Source: Streptococcus sp. F0442
GTDB lineage: Bacteria > Bacillota > Bacilli > Lactobacillales > Streptococcaceae
NCBI RefSeq assembly: GCF_000314795.2
Contig: NZ_KB373314.1
Coordinates: forward strand, 678,418-742,417
DNA length: 64,000 nt
Reading direction: 5' to 3'
Both the position numbers and the translations under genes were made by a program. Within the stretch, counting starts at the first letter, position 1; each line of letters opens with the position of its first letter. Shown here piece by piece: positions 27,125 to 35,780 of the stretch. The notes beneath the pieces are model-generated. The model was given only the letters and a program-made list of their open reading frames with translations, made no database searches and was not told where the DNA came from.

Positions 27125-27979
27125 TTAGATCAACTCTGTTCCAAATTGGTCTTGCTTGATTTTTTTAGCCTTCATCAGCCCACCCAAAGCCTTTTTGAAC
27201 TGCCCTTTTGAAATCCCAAAGGTTGCCTTGATATCTTCTGGAGACGATTTATCATTCAAAGTCATAAAGCCTCCATTGGCTTCCAAATAGGTCAGAATCA
27301 TTTGAGCATCGTTTTCAAGCATTTCAAAAGATCGTGGCTTCAGCGACAAGTTCAAGGTCCGATCCACCTCACGGAATCCAATGACCCGGGCATCTAGGAC
27401 TTGTCCCAAGCGTGGTTCTACATAGCGCTCACTTGGATGGATAAAGCCCAGCATATTGTTCTCTGGGAGATAGACAAAAGTCCCAGACAATTTCAAGCGG
27501 TAGACAATGGCTGGCCAGTTTTGGTTTTGCATATTGTTGTAAGCTGGACGAGCCAAACGCTGGAAATCTTCCTGATAGGCCAAGATCCCCCAAATACGAT
27601 CTTTCTTATCAACTTCTAAGCGAATATAGAGACGATCGCCCTTTTTAGGCCATAGATCTTTGATCTCCGGTAGGATATCTAGTGAGACAACAATCTGCTT
27701 ATCTGGAAGCCCTGTATCGACAAAGACTCCCAGGTCCTTGCGCACTTCCGTGACCGTTCCCCAGCCAAAGCTTTCTTGAGTCGCAGTGACTTCAAGCGTC
27801 GTGAGTCGGAGCTTTTGCTTCATATCGGTATAGGCAAAGCCCTTAACACTTTCTCCGACTTGATGCGATCCTTCTGCTTTATCAAGCGCGTAGATCTGGC
27901 CATCTTTTTGAACAAAATAGAAGTGATCATTTTCATCAATGACCATTCCCATGATGTAGCTTGCTAGATTCGTATTCAT
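27125..27979 (-). CDS. cvfB: S1-domain RNA-binding protein CvfB
   Basis: 284 residues: tandem S1-like domains (about 1-210, including [19 protein letters not shown] and [11 protein letters not shown]) and a C-terminal winged helix (about 225-284, [20 protein letters not shown]). CvfB influences virulence factor expression in Staphylococcus by RNA binding; the target here is unknown. It lies downstream of frr on the same strand. Confidence 0.9.
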   Translation of the reverse strand: MNTNLASYIMGMVIDENDHFYFVQKDGQIYALDKAEGSHQVGESVKGFAYTDMKQKLRLTTLEVTATQESFGWGTVTEVRKDLGVFVDTGLPDKQIVVSLDILPEIKDLWPKKGDRLYIRLEVDKKDRIWGILAYQEDFQRLARPAYNNMQNQNWPAIVYRLKLSGTFVYLPENNMLGFIHPSERYVEPRLGQVLDARVIGFREVDRTLNLSLKPRSFEMLENDAQMILTYLEANGGFMTLNDKSSPEDIKATFGISKGQFKKALGGLMKAKKIKQDQFGTELI

Positions 27980-28078
27980 GTTTCCTTCTTTCCTCTTGCT
28001 TCTTCACAAGAATAATGGAAATAAAACCCAGCCAGCAGTGCCAACTGAGTCTTTCTTTCCTGTAGTGGTTGAGATGGA

Positions 28079-28636
28079 TTAAACTTCCATCAATTCTTTT
28101 TCTTTGTGAGCTGTCATTTCATCTACATGTTTGACCGCATCATCCGTTACTTTTTGGATCTCTTTTTCAAGACCTTTCAATTCATCTTCTGTGATTTCTT
28201 TTGCTTTTTCTTGTTTCTTCGCTTCGTCCATAGCATCACGGCGAATGTTACGGATCGCTACTTTAGCATTTTCACCTACTTTTTTCACTTCTTTTGCCAA
28301 GTCACGACGAGTTTCTTCTGTCAAAGCTGGGATGACCAAGCGGATAACAGACCCATCATTGGCTGGAGTGATACCAAGGTCAGATGCATTGATGCTGTGC
28401 TCGATGTCTTTCAAAGATGATTTATCAAATGGTGTGATCAACAAGACACGCGCTTCTGGAATCGTGATAGATGCCAATTGGTTCAATGGAGTCTCTACTC
28501 CATAGTATTCTACGAAAATACGATCCAAAAGACTTGCATTTGCACGTCCAGCACGGATGCTACCAAATTCACGTCCCAAACTTTGGTGAGACTGAGTCAT
28601 TCTTTCTTTTGCTTTTTCTACGATTGGGTTTGCCAT
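28079..28636 (-). CDS. frr: Ribosome recycling factor
   Basis: 185 residues, the usual RRF length. Conserved segments are [40 protein letters not shown] and [18 protein letters not shown]. With EF-G it splits post-termination ribosomes. It follows pyrH by 19 bases, the common pyrH-frr pair. Confidence 0.97.
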   Translation of the reverse strand: MANPIVEKAKERMTQSHQSLGREFGSIRAGRANASLLDRIFVEYYGVETPLNQLASITIPEARVLLITPFDKSSLKDIEHSINASDLGITPANDGSVIRLVIPALTEETRRDLAKEVKKVGENAKVAIRNIRRDAMDEAKKQEKAKEITEDELKGLEKEIQKVTDDAVKHVDEMTAHKEKELMEV

Positions 28637-28655
28637 AATTTTCCTCTATTTTCTA

Positions 28656-29387
28656 TTATTTTTCTACGTTATTTGATACAGTTGTACCGATATTTTCACC
28701 AAAGACAACGCGTTTGATATTGCCTGGTTCATTCATATTAAAGACAACCAAGTCAATGTCGTTGTCCATGGAGAGAGTGGAGGCTGTTGAGTCCATGATG
28801 CGAAGACCTTTGTTGATGACATCACGGTGGGTCAATTCCTCAAATTTCACAGCTGAAGCATCTTTTTTCGGGTCGGCATTGTAAACACCATCCACCCCAT
28901 TTTTGGCCATAAGAATGGCATCTGCTTCAATTTCAGCTGCACGAAGGGCTGCGGTCGTATCTGTTGAGAAGTAAGGAGAACCAATCCCGGCACCAAAGAT
29001 CACGATCCGATCTTTTTCAAGGTGACGAAGGGCACGACCACGGATATAAGGTTCTGCGACTTGTTGCATGGCAATCGCTGTTTGAACACGGGTATCCACA
29101 CCAACTTGTTGAAGCGAATCTGCCATCACAAGAGCATTCATGACAGTTCCGAGCATCCCTGTGTAGTCTGCTTGGACACGATCCATCCCTGCTTCAGCAG
29201 CAGGTTCTCCACGCCAAAGATTTCCACCACCGATAACCAAGGCAATTTCAATTCCAAGTTCGTGAACTTCCTTGATTTCTTGAGCCATTTTTTGGACAGT
29301 TTTGATATCGATTCCGACACCACGTTCGCCAGCAAGGGCTTCACCAGATAGCTTGATTAAGATACGTTTATACTTAGGTTCTACCAT
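28656..29387 (-). CDS. pyrH: UMP kinase
   Basis: A 243-residue amino-acid-kinase-fold UMP kinase (UMP + ATP to UDP). Motifs: [12 protein letters not shown] at the N-terminus, [60 protein letters not shown] precedes the ATG. First gene of pyrH-frr. Confidence 0.97.
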   Translation of the reverse strand: MVEPKYKRILIKLSGEALAGERGVGIDIKTVQKMAQEIKEVHELGIEIALVIGGGNLWRGEPAAEAGMDRVQADYTGMLGTVMNALVMADSLQQVGVDTRVQTAIAMQQVAEPYIRGRALRHLEKDRIVIFGAGIGSPYFSTDTTAALRAAEIEADAILMAKNGVDGVYNADPKKDASAVKFEELTHRDVINKGLRIMDSTASTLSMDNDIDLVVFNMNEPGNIKRVVFGENIGTTVSNNVEK

Positions 29388-29491
29388 TTTCTCTCTCCTT
29401 TTTTGATCTGTATTATTTTACCATAAATTACGTTTTTTATATAGTCATATCCATCAAAATTTTTTATTTTCAAAAAGCTGTCTAACAAGGA

Positions 29492-29518
29492 AAAATCCCA
29501 GTCCGAGGACTAGGATTT
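29492..29518 (-). terminator. Permease terminator
   Basis: On the minus strand AAATCC-AGTCC pairs with GGACT-GGATTT, followed by TTCCTTG. Confidence 0.7.
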
Positions 29519-29522
29519 ACCA

Positions 29523-30965
29523 TTAGACTTTTTTCTTTTCGCGACGGGCAATCCATGGCAAAATAATGCCTAATGCAATCAAGACAAGCGGAGTCAAGAT
29601 ATTGGTCAATAGAGAGAATTGCCAAGCGACTGGGTCCACCTTAAAGTCCACTTTTGGCACCATCCCTAAAATACAGGCAAAGGCCGTGAACAGGAAGCAC
29701 CAAGCTCCAATAATAAAGCCTAGTTTTGGACTCTTGGTCATCTTGTATTCTGCATCTTTGTACTTCTTCCAAGCACGATTGAGCATGATATAGGCAAAGA
29801 AGACCCAGAGGTACCGCATTGGCATCACAACAGAATTCAGGTTGGTCATCCATTTTACTAACCCATCGATTTCTTGAATCCCAAAGAGGGGAACGACGAT
29901 AAGAAGACTGACCAAAATTCCTGTCAGGAGGTAACCATTGGTCAAGACGCCTTTCTTGCTACGTTTGCGAAGCCAAGAAGGAATATATTCATCGTCTGCA
30001 TTATGGAGCAAGATTTGAAGCGGAGCATCAATCGAAAAGGCCAGGGCTGCGATTTGTCCAATCATGTCTGTCAAAGCATAGACAATCACTAAGACATTCC
30101 CAACTCCCCAGTGTTTCCCAAGAATTTGGAAAGCTTGGAAGGCTCCATTTCGCATCAAATCTTCTGGAATATGTCCACTGTCAAAGAGCATCCCCATAGC
30201 CAAGGAACCAAGGATGGCAGAAAGTCCAACCATGATTGCCATAACAATCATTCCTTTCGGAAATTCACGCGCAGGATTACGGGTTTGGTTGACATAAGGA
30301 GAGATCTTCTCAGCTCCACCTACCGCAAAGACTAAGAGAGAAATAGTAGTAAAATAAGAGAAGTCAAAGTTTGGAATATAGGTGCTCACCTGATCCATAT
30401 GTTGGGTCGCAAATTGCATACCCGGATTGATGAAAGGAACTCCAACTGCTAATAAGACAAAAAGGAAGGACATGATCAGCATGGCACTACCAGCCAAACC
30501 ACCAATGACTTTCAAGGTCGTCAAACCTTTGGTAGAGAGATAGAGAAAAATTCCAAAAATAATCAAGCAAAGGATAACCACCCATTGGATGCTTAAGCCA
30601 CTCACAAATTTGTCATTCCCTTGAAGAACCCAACCTAGAGAAATCAGAATTCGTTGAGGTTTTTGAGCTAAATAGGGAATATGTACAACCCAGTAGGTCC
30701 AAGCCGCAAAATAGGCGAGACGTTTTGTAGATGTCTTTTCAACCCACTCACTGACACCACCCCCACTTTCTTTAAAGGTTGAGCCCAATTGGCCAACGAT
30801 CAAAGCATAGGGAATGAAATAAATTGCCAAGATCAGGATCCAGGAAACAATAACAGAAATGCCTTGGGTCGAATAGTTATTCACGACATTTCCCAATCCC
30901 CACACCATATTAAAAGCAATGAGTGAGACCATGAGCCAATTTAATTGGTTGTGATCTTTCTTCAT
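29523..30965 (-). CDS. APC-family amino acid permease
   Basis: 480 residues with about 12 transmembrane helices. The first helix region reads FNMVWGLGNVVNNYSTQG and SGGGVSEWVEK follows helix 2, as in the glutamate:GABA antiporter-like / YjeM branch of the APC superfamily. The exact substrate is uncertain. A strong cre site covers the -35, so carbon catabolite control is likely. It has its own promoter and terminator. Confidence 0.87.
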   Translation of the reverse strand: MKKDHNQLNWLMVSLIAFNMVWGLGNVVNNYSTQGISVIVSWILILAIYFIPYALIVGQLGSTFKESGGGVSEWVEKTSTKRLAYFAAWTYWVVHIPYLAQKPQRILISLGWVLQGNDKFVSGLSIQWVVILCLIIFGIFLYLSTKGLTTLKVIGGLAGSAMLIMSFLFVLLAVGVPFINPGMQFATQHMDQVSTYIPNFDFSYFTTISLLVFAVGGAEKISPYVNQTRNPAREFPKGMIVMAIMVGLSAILGSLAMGMLFDSGHIPEDLMRNGAFQAFQILGKHWGVGNVLVIVYALTDMIGQIAALAFSIDAPLQILLHNADDEYIPSWLRKRSKKGVLTNGYLLTGILVSLLIVVPLFGIQEIDGLVKWMTNLNSVVMPMRYLWVFFAYIMLNRAWKKYKDAEYKMTKSPKLGFIIGAWCFLFTAFACILGMVPKVDFKVDPVAWQFSLLTNILTPLVLIALGIILPWIARREKKKV

Positions 30966-30994
30966 AATAGATCTCCTTATTTTTTGATAGATCT

Positions 30995-31031
30995 AGTATA
31001 ACATTTTACTTCTGGTTTGTAAGCGTTTTCT
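30995..31031 (-). promoter_or_regulatory. Permease promoter overlapped by a cre site
   Basis: Minus strand TTACAA (31017-31022) and TATACT (30995-31000), 16 bases apart. TGTAAGCGTTTTCT (31018-31031) matches cre TGWAANCGNTNWCA except for the last base and overlaps the -35, a repression position for CcpA. Confidence 0.7.
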
Positions 31032-31058
31032 GGTGATTTTGTTAAAAGTTTTTGACAC

Positions 31059-31085
31059 AAAAAAAGCTACCCGAAGGCAGCTTTT
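31059..31085 (-). terminator. rplK-rplA terminator
   Basis: On the minus strand AAAAGCTGCC-TTC-GGGTAGCTTTTTTT, just past the rplA stop. Confidence 0.88.
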
Positions 31086-31093
31086 CATTTCAA

Positions 31094-31783
31094 TTAAAGT
31101 GAGTTAACATCCACTTTGATACCAGGACCTTGAGTTGTAGTCAAAGTCAAGCTAGTTACGTAAGTACCTTTAGCTGTAGCTGGTTTTGCTTTTTGGATTG
31201 TGTCGTTGAAAGCTTTAAAGTTTTCAACCAATTTAGTATCATCGAATGAAACTTTACCGATGATCGCTTGAACGATACCTGCTTTATCAGCACGGTAAGT
31301 GATTTTACCACCTTTAGACTCTTCAACAGCTTTCGCAACATCCATTGTTACTGTACCAGTTTTAGGGTTTGGCATCAAGTTACGTGGTCCAAGGACACGT
31401 CCAAGACGTCCAACAAGAGCCATCATGTCAGGTGTAGCGATAACTACGTCGAAGTCCAACCAACCATCGTTGATTTTCGCAACAAGGTCATCTTCACCTA
31501 CGAAGTCTGCACCAGCAGCTTTTGCTTCTTCAGCTTTTGCACCACGTGCAAATACAAGAACGCGAGCAGTTTTACCAGTTCCGTTTGGCAATACCATTGC
31601 ACCACGGATTTGTTGGTCAGCTTTTTTCACGTCGATATTCAAGTTGTAAGCAACTTCTACAGTTGCGTCAAATTTTGCAAAGTTAGTTTCTTTTGCAAGA
31701 GCTACAGCTTCTTCTACGCTGTAGACTTTTGTGCTGTCGATTTTTTCAAGAGCAGCACGAAGTTGTTTGCTTTTTTTAGCCAT
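31094..31783 (-). CDS. rplA: Ribosomal protein uL1
   Basis: 229 residues, standard uL1 length, with [20 protein letters not shown] (the family signature) and [20 protein letters not shown]. It binds the 23S L1 stalk and, in many bacteria, represses its own operon. Second gene of rplK-rplA. Confidence 0.98.
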   Translation of the reverse strand: MAKKSKQLRAALEKIDSTKVYSVEEAVALAKETNFAKFDATVEVAYNLNIDVKKADQQIRGAMVLPNGTGKTARVLVFARGAKAEEAKAAGADFVGEDDLVAKINDGWLDFDVVIATPDMMALVGRLGRVLGPRNLMPNPKTGTVTMDVAKAVEESKGGKITYRADKAGIVQAIIGKVSFDDTKLVENFKAFNDTIQKAKPATAKGTYVTSLTLTTTQGPGIKVDVNSL

Positions 31784-31880
31784 TTTATCTTTCTCCTTGT
31801 AATGTGGTCATATCGATTTTCATCTCCCACGTCACTCGTCATTTGATCAAGTGTATTGCGGGCAAATAGGATTGTTACAA

Positions 31881-32306
31881 TTAGTCAGTAACAGTGAATC
31901 CCATAGAACGAGCAGTACCTTCGATCATACGCATTGCAGACTCAATGTTTGCAGCGTTCAAATCTGGCATCTTAGTTTCAGCGATTTGTTGTACTTGTGC
32001 ACGAGTTACAGTTGCAACTTTCGTTTTGTTCGGTGTACCTGAACCTTTTTCAACACCTGCAGCTTTTTTCAAAAGAACAGCAGCTGGTGGTGTTTTTGTA
32101 ACGAAATCGAATGATTTGTCTTCATAAACAGTGATAACAACTGGGATGATCATACCAGCTTGATCAGCTGTACGAGCGTTAAACTCTTTAGTGAATCCCA
32201 TGATGTTGATACCTGCTTGACCAAGCGCTGGACCAACCGGTGGAGCTGGAGTAGCTTTACCAGCAGGGATTTGCAATTTTACAAGTTTTTCGACTTTTTT
32301 AGCCAT
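31881..32306 (-). CDS. rplK: Ribosomal protein uL11
   Basis: 141 residues with [20 protein letters not shown] and [18 protein letters not shown] near the N-terminus and the RNA-binding C-terminal domain ending [20 protein letters not shown] precedes the ATG. First gene of the operon. Confidence 0.98.
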   Translation of the reverse strand: MAKKVEKLVKLQIPAGKATPAPPVGPALGQAGINIMGFTKEFNARTADQAGMIIPVVITVYEDKSFDFVTKTPPAAVLLKKAAGVEKGSGTPNKTKVATVTRAQVQQIAETKMPDLNAANIESAMRMIEGTARSMGFTVTD

Positions 32307-32323
32307 TTCTTAAATCCTCCTTT

Positions 32324-32360
32324 GTGGTTTTGGCGGTAATTACAGATTTTTACCTCCCAC
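32324..32360 (-). promoter_or_regulatory. Candidate L1-binding hairpin in the rplK leader
   Basis: On the minus strand GTGG-GAGGTAA...TTACCGCC-AAAA-CCAC folds into an interrupted stem just before the rplK ribosome binding site. uL1 autoregulation through a leader mimic of its 23S site is known in other bacteria; the match here is by structure and position only. Confidence 0.4.
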
Positions 32361-32385
32361 AAGTATGCTTTGTGCATACCTTTCT

Positions 32386-32413
32386 ATTATACACGATTTC
32401 TCTTTTTTTGCAA
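32386..32413 (-). promoter_or_regulatory. rplK promoter
   Basis: Minus strand TTGCAA (32408-32413) and TATAAT (32386-32391) with a 16-base spacer. Confidence 0.75.
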
Positions 32414-32454
32414 GAAAAAATTAAAATATAGTAAACTTTTTTTTCGTTTTATGA

Positions 32455-32460
32455 TAGAAT
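32455..32460 (+). promoter_or_regulatory. Extended -10 of DUF3397 gene
   Basis: TGATAGAAT (TGn plus TAGAAT) ends six bases before the ATG at 32467, which would place transcription start at or next to the start codon. No Shine-Dalgarno is visible, suggesting a leaderless mRNA. Confidence 0.5.
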
Positions 32461-32466
32461 GAAGCT

Positions 32467-32811
32467 ATGTTAATCAAAGTTGCTTCTGTATTATTTATTT
32501 TTTTAACGCTAATTCTGAGTGGCATCATTGTTCACCTCTTTAAACTCCAAAAAAGAGGATGGCGATCCACAGATATTGCCTTTCCTTTATTTGCTTTGGA
32601 GTACTATTTGATCTCAGACAATGCCTTTTACCACAGCCTCTTACCTTTGCTGTCCTTGAGTCTGTCTCTTTTAGCCCTGGGGCTAACGATTTATTTCTTA
32701 AAAAAGAAAAAGAGTTTTTACTATCCTAAATTTATCAAATACTTCTGGCGTGCTGGATTTCTGGTTACCTTCTTGCTCTACCTGATCTTAACAGCTAGTT
32801 TGTTTATCTAA
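32467..32811 (+). CDS. DUF3397-like small membrane protein
   Basis: 114 residues with about four transmembrane helices (roughly 3-23, 36-52, 57-76, 92-112) and a KKKKS cytoplasmic stretch. It resembles the DUF3397 family found beside rplK in streptococci; function unknown. It diverges from rplK. The start codon lies about six bases from a promoter -10 and lacks a ribosome binding site. Confidence 0.78.
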   Translation: MLIKVASVLFIFLTLILSGIIVHLFKLQKRGWRSTDIAFPLFALEYYLISDNAFYHSLLPLLSLSLSLLALGLTIYFLKKKKSFYYPKFIKYFWRAGFLVTFLLYLILTASLFI

Positions 32812-32820
32812 TACCAAAAG

Positions 32821-33000
32821 GAGGCTGGGACAAAAGTCCTAGCCTCTTAATTGTTTTTGGATTGTCGAGCAAGACGCAGTGGTTGAGTGGGCTCTACTAC
32901 GCCGATTTCATCAGCTTTTACAGCCCTACTCAACTGTGCGGAGGTGGGACGACGAAATCGAATTCTAACGAATTACCGATTTCTGTCCCACTCTCTTTCT
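32821..33000 (+). repeat. 180-bp three-hairpin element, copy A
   Basis: Three consecutive stem-loops. The first is GAGGCTGGGAC/GTCCTAGCCTC, followed by TTAATTGTTTTT. The second is GTTGAGT...GGCT/AGCC...ACTCAAC. The third is GTGGGAC...GAAATCGAATTC/GAATT..CGATTTC.GTCCCAC. It fills the space between the convergent DUF3397 and ATPase genes, its right end touching the ATPase stop, and probably acts as a terminator on both sides. An inverted copy with two mismatches lies at 62082-62261. Confidence 0.9.
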
Positions 33001-33001
33001 T

Positions 33002-35320
33002 TTATTTCTTCCGATGAAAGAACCAGCCCACTAACTTCTTGAAGAGTTGAATCAAGACGAGAGCGAGAACTTCCATGATGGCGCAGATAAACAGCGTTTG
33101 AAGTCTCAAGGGGCTCATGTTAAAGAATTTCCCTAGGATACTACTTGAAACCAGAAAAGCTAGGATATTTCCTAGAAGAACCAGTCTCTTGTAGTGATTG
33201 AGAGGCTGGGATTCTTGATAAATGATGGTAAATCCGACGAAGGCCATCAAGCAGATGGCTGCACTCGAGAGTTCTTCCGACTTGATGCCAAACGCTGAAG
33301 AGAACAGTACTAAACTAAAGATCAGTATAAAATCCGTCAAGGCAGCAGGCAGTGCATTTTTAAAGACCGTTTCGATAAAGCGTCCTTTGATACGCTCGCT
33401 ATTGGGCTCAAGCGCTAGGAAGAATCCTGGAATCCCAATTGTAAAACCACTGATCAAAGACATCTGCGACGGCATGATTGGATAGGTAAAGGCTAAGAGC
33501 GTCACTGAGATGGCCAACAAAATGGAGAAGATATTCTTGATCAAAAAGAGACTGGCTGATCGTTGAATGTTATTGACCACCCGCCGACCTTCTGCCACGA
33601 TTGACGGCATCTTCCCAAAGTCAGAATCCAGTAAGACCACTTGCGCCATCTTTTTGGTCGCATCATTTCCAGATTCCATCGCAATACTACAATCCGCTGT
33701 TTTTAAGGCTAAAATATCGTTGACACCATCTCCGGTCATAGCTACTTTATGCCCCTTTGCCTGCAAGCCTTCTACAAGGCTTTTCTTTTGCTCTGGGGTC
33801 ACCCGACCAAAGATTGTATACTGGCTCGCCGCTTGGTGCAAGTCTTCTTCCGTCAGTAAGGTTCTGGTATCGATCCGGTCTTCAGCTCCTTCAATTCCTG
33901 CTTTTTGTGCAATAGCTGAGACGGTAGCAGGGTTGTCCCCTGAAATGACCTTAATGGTTACACCTTGTTCTTTAAAGTAGGCGAAGGTTTCTTTGGCATT
34001 TTTTCTCAAAGGATTGGAGAGAATAATCCAGGCTACTAAATCTACAGGAGCCTCTAACGTCTCTCTAAGGTCTTCTCCCCTATATTTTCCAAAGGCCAAG
34101 ACCCGATTACCTGCCTGCGTAGCAGGGGCGATCTCTTTTCCAAGCTCAGAGAAGCTTTCTCGTAAAACAAATTCTGGTGCGCCTAATACATAGATCCCCG
34201 ATTCAAAGGCAATGGCCCCATACTTTTTTTTGGACGTAAAGGGCAGTATTTCAAGAGTCTTCCAAGACCTGCTAACTGGCGTCTTGTGAAAATTTCGGAG
34301 GGCATCCATGGTATCGTTTTGATCCATACTAGCTTCTACATACTGAGCTAGAACTTCCAGGTCTTGATCGTCTTTAACTGGACGAATCTCTGTCACTTCC
34401 ATACCAGGCTCTGTAATGGTCCCTGTCTTATCGACACAAAGGACATCCACGCGCGATAAGGTCTCAATCCCCTTCATGCTATTGAGCAAGACCTTTTCCT
34501 TGGCCAATCTGACAGCACCAAGAGCCAGCGCCAAGGTCATCAAGAGGTACAAACCTTCTGGAATCATCCCGATCAAGGCTCCGACTGTTGAAGTCACACT
34601 GAGCTTAAGGCTGTCACCTAGGCTGATATAGCTACGAAGAAAAAGGAGGGAACCTAGCGGAATGATAAGGAGACCAATGATCCCTACGATGCGGTTAACT
34701 GCATGAACCATATCAGACTCCTCATGGGACTTGACCTGCTTGGCTTCCAAGCTCAATTGGTTGATGTAGGAGTCATTCCCCACTTTTTCCAATCGTGCTA
34801 GTCCTTGACCAGCAATCACAAAGCTACCTGACATGAGCGCATCTTGCGCTCCTTTTTTGACCTCATCCGCTTCACCTGTCAATTGCGACTCATCGACTTT
34901 TAGATCGCCCTCCAGCAAGATCCCATCCGCATAGATCTGATCTCCAGCTTGAAAGCGAACTAGATCACCCTCCACCAGCTGATCGATAGGTAGAGCGACT
35001 TCTTTGCCTTCGCGAAGAGCGATCGCCTCACTCATGTGTAGAAATTGCATCTGACGCAAGATCCGTCTAGAGCGGACTTCCTGCACAATTCCAACTAAGG
35101 AGTTGACCACGACAATCGGGACAAACAAGAGATTGTTCCAAGACTTCACTGCTACCAGCAAGGCCGCCAAGACCAGGAATATCAGATTAAAGTAAGTAAA
35201 GACATTGTCTCGAATGATCTGTCCTAGGCTTTTTTCTGTCTGGATTGTAACCTTATTTTGCTTGCCCTCTTGGATCTTTTTAGCTACTTCTTCCTGACTG
35301 AGTCCTTCTAATCTATCCAT
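33002..35320 (-). CDS. P-type cation-transporting ATPase
   Basis: A 772-residue P-type ATPase. The actuator motif is LTGEADEV, the phosphorylation motif is CVDKTGTITEPG, and the hinge is AMTGDGVNDILALKTADC; about ten transmembrane helices. Metal specificity is unclear: it lacks the heavy-metal CPC motif and N-terminal metal domains, so a divalent or monovalent cation is likelier. The start at 35320 follows GAGG; an in-frame GTG at 35332 precedes it. It lies nine bases past the VOC gene. Confidence 0.9.
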   Translation of the reverse strand: MDRLEGLSQEEVAKKIQEGKQNKVTIQTEKSLGQIIRDNVFTYFNLIFLVLAALLVAVKSWNNLLFVPIVVVNSLVGIVQEVRSRRILRQMQFLHMSEAIALREGKEVALPIDQLVEGDLVRFQAGDQIYADGILLEGDLKVDESQLTGEADEVKKGAQDALMSGSFVIAGQGLARLEKVGNDSYINQLSLEAKQVKSHEESDMVHAVNRIVGIIGLLIIPLGSLLFLRSYISLGDSLKLSVTSTVGALIGMIPEGLYLLMTLALALGAVRLAKEKVLLNSMKGIETLSRVDVLCVDKTGTITEPGMEVTEIRPVKDDQDLEVLAQYVEASMDQNDTMDALRNFHKTPVSRSWKTLEILPFTSKKKYGAIAFESGIYVLGAPEFVLRESFSELGKEIAPATQAGNRVLAFGKYRGEDLRETLEAPVDLVAWIILSNPLRKNAKETFAYFKEQGVTIKVISGDNPATVSAIAQKAGIEGAEDRIDTRTLLTEEDLHQAASQYTIFGRVTPEQKKSLVEGLQAKGHKVAMTGDGVNDILALKTADCSIAMESGNDATKKMAQVVLLDSDFGKMPSIVAEGRRVVNNIQRSASLFLIKNIFSILLAISVTLLAFTYPIMPSQMSLISGFTIGIPGFFLALEPNSERIKGRFIETVFKNALPAALTDFILIFSLVLFSSAFGIKSEELSSAAICLMAFVGFTIIYQESQPLNHYKRLVLLGNILAFLVSSSILGKFFNMSPLRLQTLFICAIMEVLALVLIQLFKKLVGWFFHRKK

Positions 35321-35328
35321 TGTGTTCC

Positions 35329-35715
35329 TCACTCATGTATTTCCAAAGGTAATCCTTCTGGATCGAAGAAAAATGCCATTTTCTTACCATCAAAGTCATC
35401 ATAGCGAAGGCCTGTATTCTCAATACCTAGCTGATCCAATCTAGCTAGATACACCTCTACATCTTCCACTTTAAAGGCTAAATGACGCAGTCCCGCATGC
35501 TCGGGCAAGGGAAGCTTAGGCCGTTCTGGGGCCGTCGGTTTGATAAAGAGTTCTAACGTCAGCTGGCCCTGACGGAGATTGATCAAGATATCTCCGCGTT
35601 CAGGACGGTCATATTCACTGACAATCGCAAAGCCCAACTGCTCCACATAGAAATGCAACATAGCATCGCGATTCCGTCCAATGATGGCAATATGATGAAT
35701 CATGTCTAACTTCAT
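35329..35715 (-). CDS. VOC-family (glyoxalase-like) protein
   Basis: 128 residues of the vicinal oxygen chelate fold: HHIAIIGRNRDAMLHFYVEQLGF at the N-terminus, LELFIKP, HLAFKVEDVE and FFFDPEGLPLEIHE at the C-terminus. Metal ligands His, Glu, His and Glu fit a lactoylglutathione-lyase-like enzyme, but VOC members have varied activities. It precedes the P-type ATPase and is probably cotranscribed. Confidence 0.87.
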   Translation of the reverse strand: MKLDMIHHIAIIGRNRDAMLHFYVEQLGFAIVSEYDRPERGDILINLRQGQLTLELFIKPTAPERPKLPLPEHAGLRHLAFKVEDVEVYLARLDQLGIENTGLRYDDFDGKKMAFFFDPEGLPLEIHE

Positions 35716-35744
35716 CTGGTCCTACTTTCTATTTTCTATAAAAA

Positions 35745-35773
35745 GAAAAGGGAGTGGGACAAGCGCCCTTTTC
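35745..35773 (-). terminator. ftsK terminator
   Basis: On the minus strand GAAAAGGG pairs with CCCTTTTC, then TTTTTATAG. The loop contains GTCCCACTC, reminiscent of one end of the 180-bp element. Confidence 0.8.
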
Positions 35774-35780
35774 CCTATCC

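Noticed and set aside
28106..28505. Long ORFs opposite frr and similarly opposite rplA, rnr, ftsK and mgtA
   Set aside because: Frames antisense to well-identified conserved genes, without ribosome binding sites; codon-structure shadows.
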